This document shows positions 63,201 to 64,000 of a stretch of 64,000 bases of DNA, in pieces (position 1 is the first letter of the stretch; each line of letters opens with the position of its first letter). Under the pieces are notes generated by a model. That model saw only the letters and a list, made by a program, of their open reading frames with translations, made no database searches and had not been told where the DNA came from. Origin of the DNA: Pomacea canaliculata. Its lineage: Eukaryota > Mollusca > Gastropoda > Architaenioglossa > Ampullariidae. The stretch covers positions 6,956,247 through 7,020,246 of the forward strand of contig NC_037599.1 in assembly GCF_003073045.1 (NCBI RefSeq), given 5' to 3'. A program made the position numbers and the translations under genes.

Positions 63201-64000
63201 TACATTCTTCAAATGATTTCCCCATCCCTCACTATCCTAGAAGAAGGCCACAGTATTATGAACAATAATGAAATATATTATTCCATGGGGACTGTACCAT
63301 TGAATAATGTCACTGTTATAACTTTTCAGACAGTTCACAGTCTCTTTATATAAACAGAAATATTGACAGCTTCTAATCCAAAACCGACAAAAGTCAGTCA
63401 ACAGTAGCTGCTTCTACGACGAATGATTACACACACAGTACTGCACATATTTTTGGAATTTAGCAAAACTGTAGTTGTAGCCATGATCTTGACATGCAAA
63501 GACAAAATTGTGCTTCAGGCTGCTCAACTTGCAATAAGGATAAAAGGATTTTTCTAGACAATCATTTATTTGCTCCACTGTTGAAAGTTTCTAGGTATCC
63601 AGATCTTTCTGTTCATATTGAGTGGCATGTTGGCATAGCAATCATATTTATCAGTAGACACTGAGGTCATAGGTTCAAATCTCATCTCTCTATGGGTGTG
63701 GCAGCTGAATCCAGATCTGACCTGGCTTGCTGTGATATACCTTTATCTGTGACTAGGTGTAAAACACCAGCAATATTCTTGTTTCCCAACGTTCTTTCTT
63801 TCAGCTGAACAGCTAATGCTTTTTGGCAACAAATCCAAACTCATTTCCTAGTATTTGAATCCTCACAATCCTCTACATCTAACACAACGAGCATGCAAGA
63901 TGGAAACAGTTTCAAGAAGCAAATAAATCATCTCACTTGGTTAGAAGGAGAGAGATGAAGACAAGAAGTGCCAGAAGGAAACACACCACTCCAAGAACAA
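60226..64000 (-). CDS. LMBRD1: LMBRD1-like lysosomal cobalamin transport protein, C-terminal part
   Basis: Multi-pass lysosomal membrane protein that, with ABCD4 in vertebrates, exports vitamin B12 from lysosomes. Minus-strand exons: 64000-63937 (continues off the window), 63123-63021, 62707-62603, 62290-62147, 61768-61699, 60852-60749, 60339-60226. All have GT-AG ends and phases agree. Matching segments include LLLTNIDKAMNSLGYKFGFA, LFPLDYILMTGV, GIWFFWIRMYKVRPRRTMPQ, LTPQYSSFGSQHYL, CTITR, WFFGAAYYVCTWAFLG and the acidic tail DSDDFDESDDELLHA, ending at TAG 60228-60226. Several hydrophobic membrane segments are visible. The N-terminal half lies beyond the right edge. No frameshift is seen in about 700 coding bases. 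Confidence 0.95.
63615..63790 (+). repeat. tRNA-derived SINE
   Basis: GTTGGCATAGCAATCAT (A-box-like, near 63630) and GGTTCAAATCTC (B-box, 63672-63683) are about 40 bases apart. A tail with GTGTGGCAGCTGAATCCAGA and CTGTGACTAGGTGTAAAACA follows. It lies in an LMBRD1 intron, antisense to that gene. Confidence 0.6.

Overview
The window is eukaryotic nuclear DNA: genes split by GT-AG introns, long intergenic stretches, many microsatellites, and fragments of LINEs, tRNA-derived SINEs and DNA transposons. The gene families (a giant apolipophorin/apolipoprotein-B-like lipid transfer protein, profilin, LMBRD1) and the repeats point to an invertebrate metazoan, most likely a lophotrochozoan such as a gastropod mollusc. 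That placement is inference.

Layout. 1-12.1 kb: intergenic, with simple repeats and no recognisable gene. 12.1-49.5 kb (+): one complete gene of 46 coding exons for a secreted large lipid transfer protein of about 4,075 residues. Order of parts: signal peptide, vitellogenin/LPD_N lipid-transfer module, DUF1943-like beta-sheet module, a very long beta-rich lipid-binding region (one 3.36 kb exon), a helical region, a von Willebrand D domain, a von Willebrand A-like domain, and a Cys-rich C-terminus. 49.8-51 kb (-): a two-exon profilin-family gene (132 aa). 54.7-55.9 kb (-): a weak candidate two-exon gene. 57.7-58.4 kb (+): a degraded LINE reverse-transcriptase fragment. 60.2-64.0 kb (-): the last seven exons of LMBRD1 (lysosomal cobalamin transport), running off the right edge.

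The lipoprotein exons join in a consistent phase only if 13 or 14 single-base indels are allowed for. They are concentrated between 33 and 39.5 kb. Splice sites and all other phases are intact, so I read these as base errors in the sequence rather than gene decay, but this is not proven.

Points of most interest: the vWA-like domain added after the usual vWD end, with a degenerate metal site; a 28-bp tandem repeat that places three identical splice acceptors in three frames before the penultimate coding exon; a roughly 22-bp minisatellite beginning at a splice donor; a possible GC-AG intron; and a 118-bp dispersed repeat in opposite orientations 42 kb apart. The three recognised genes share no obvious pathway.
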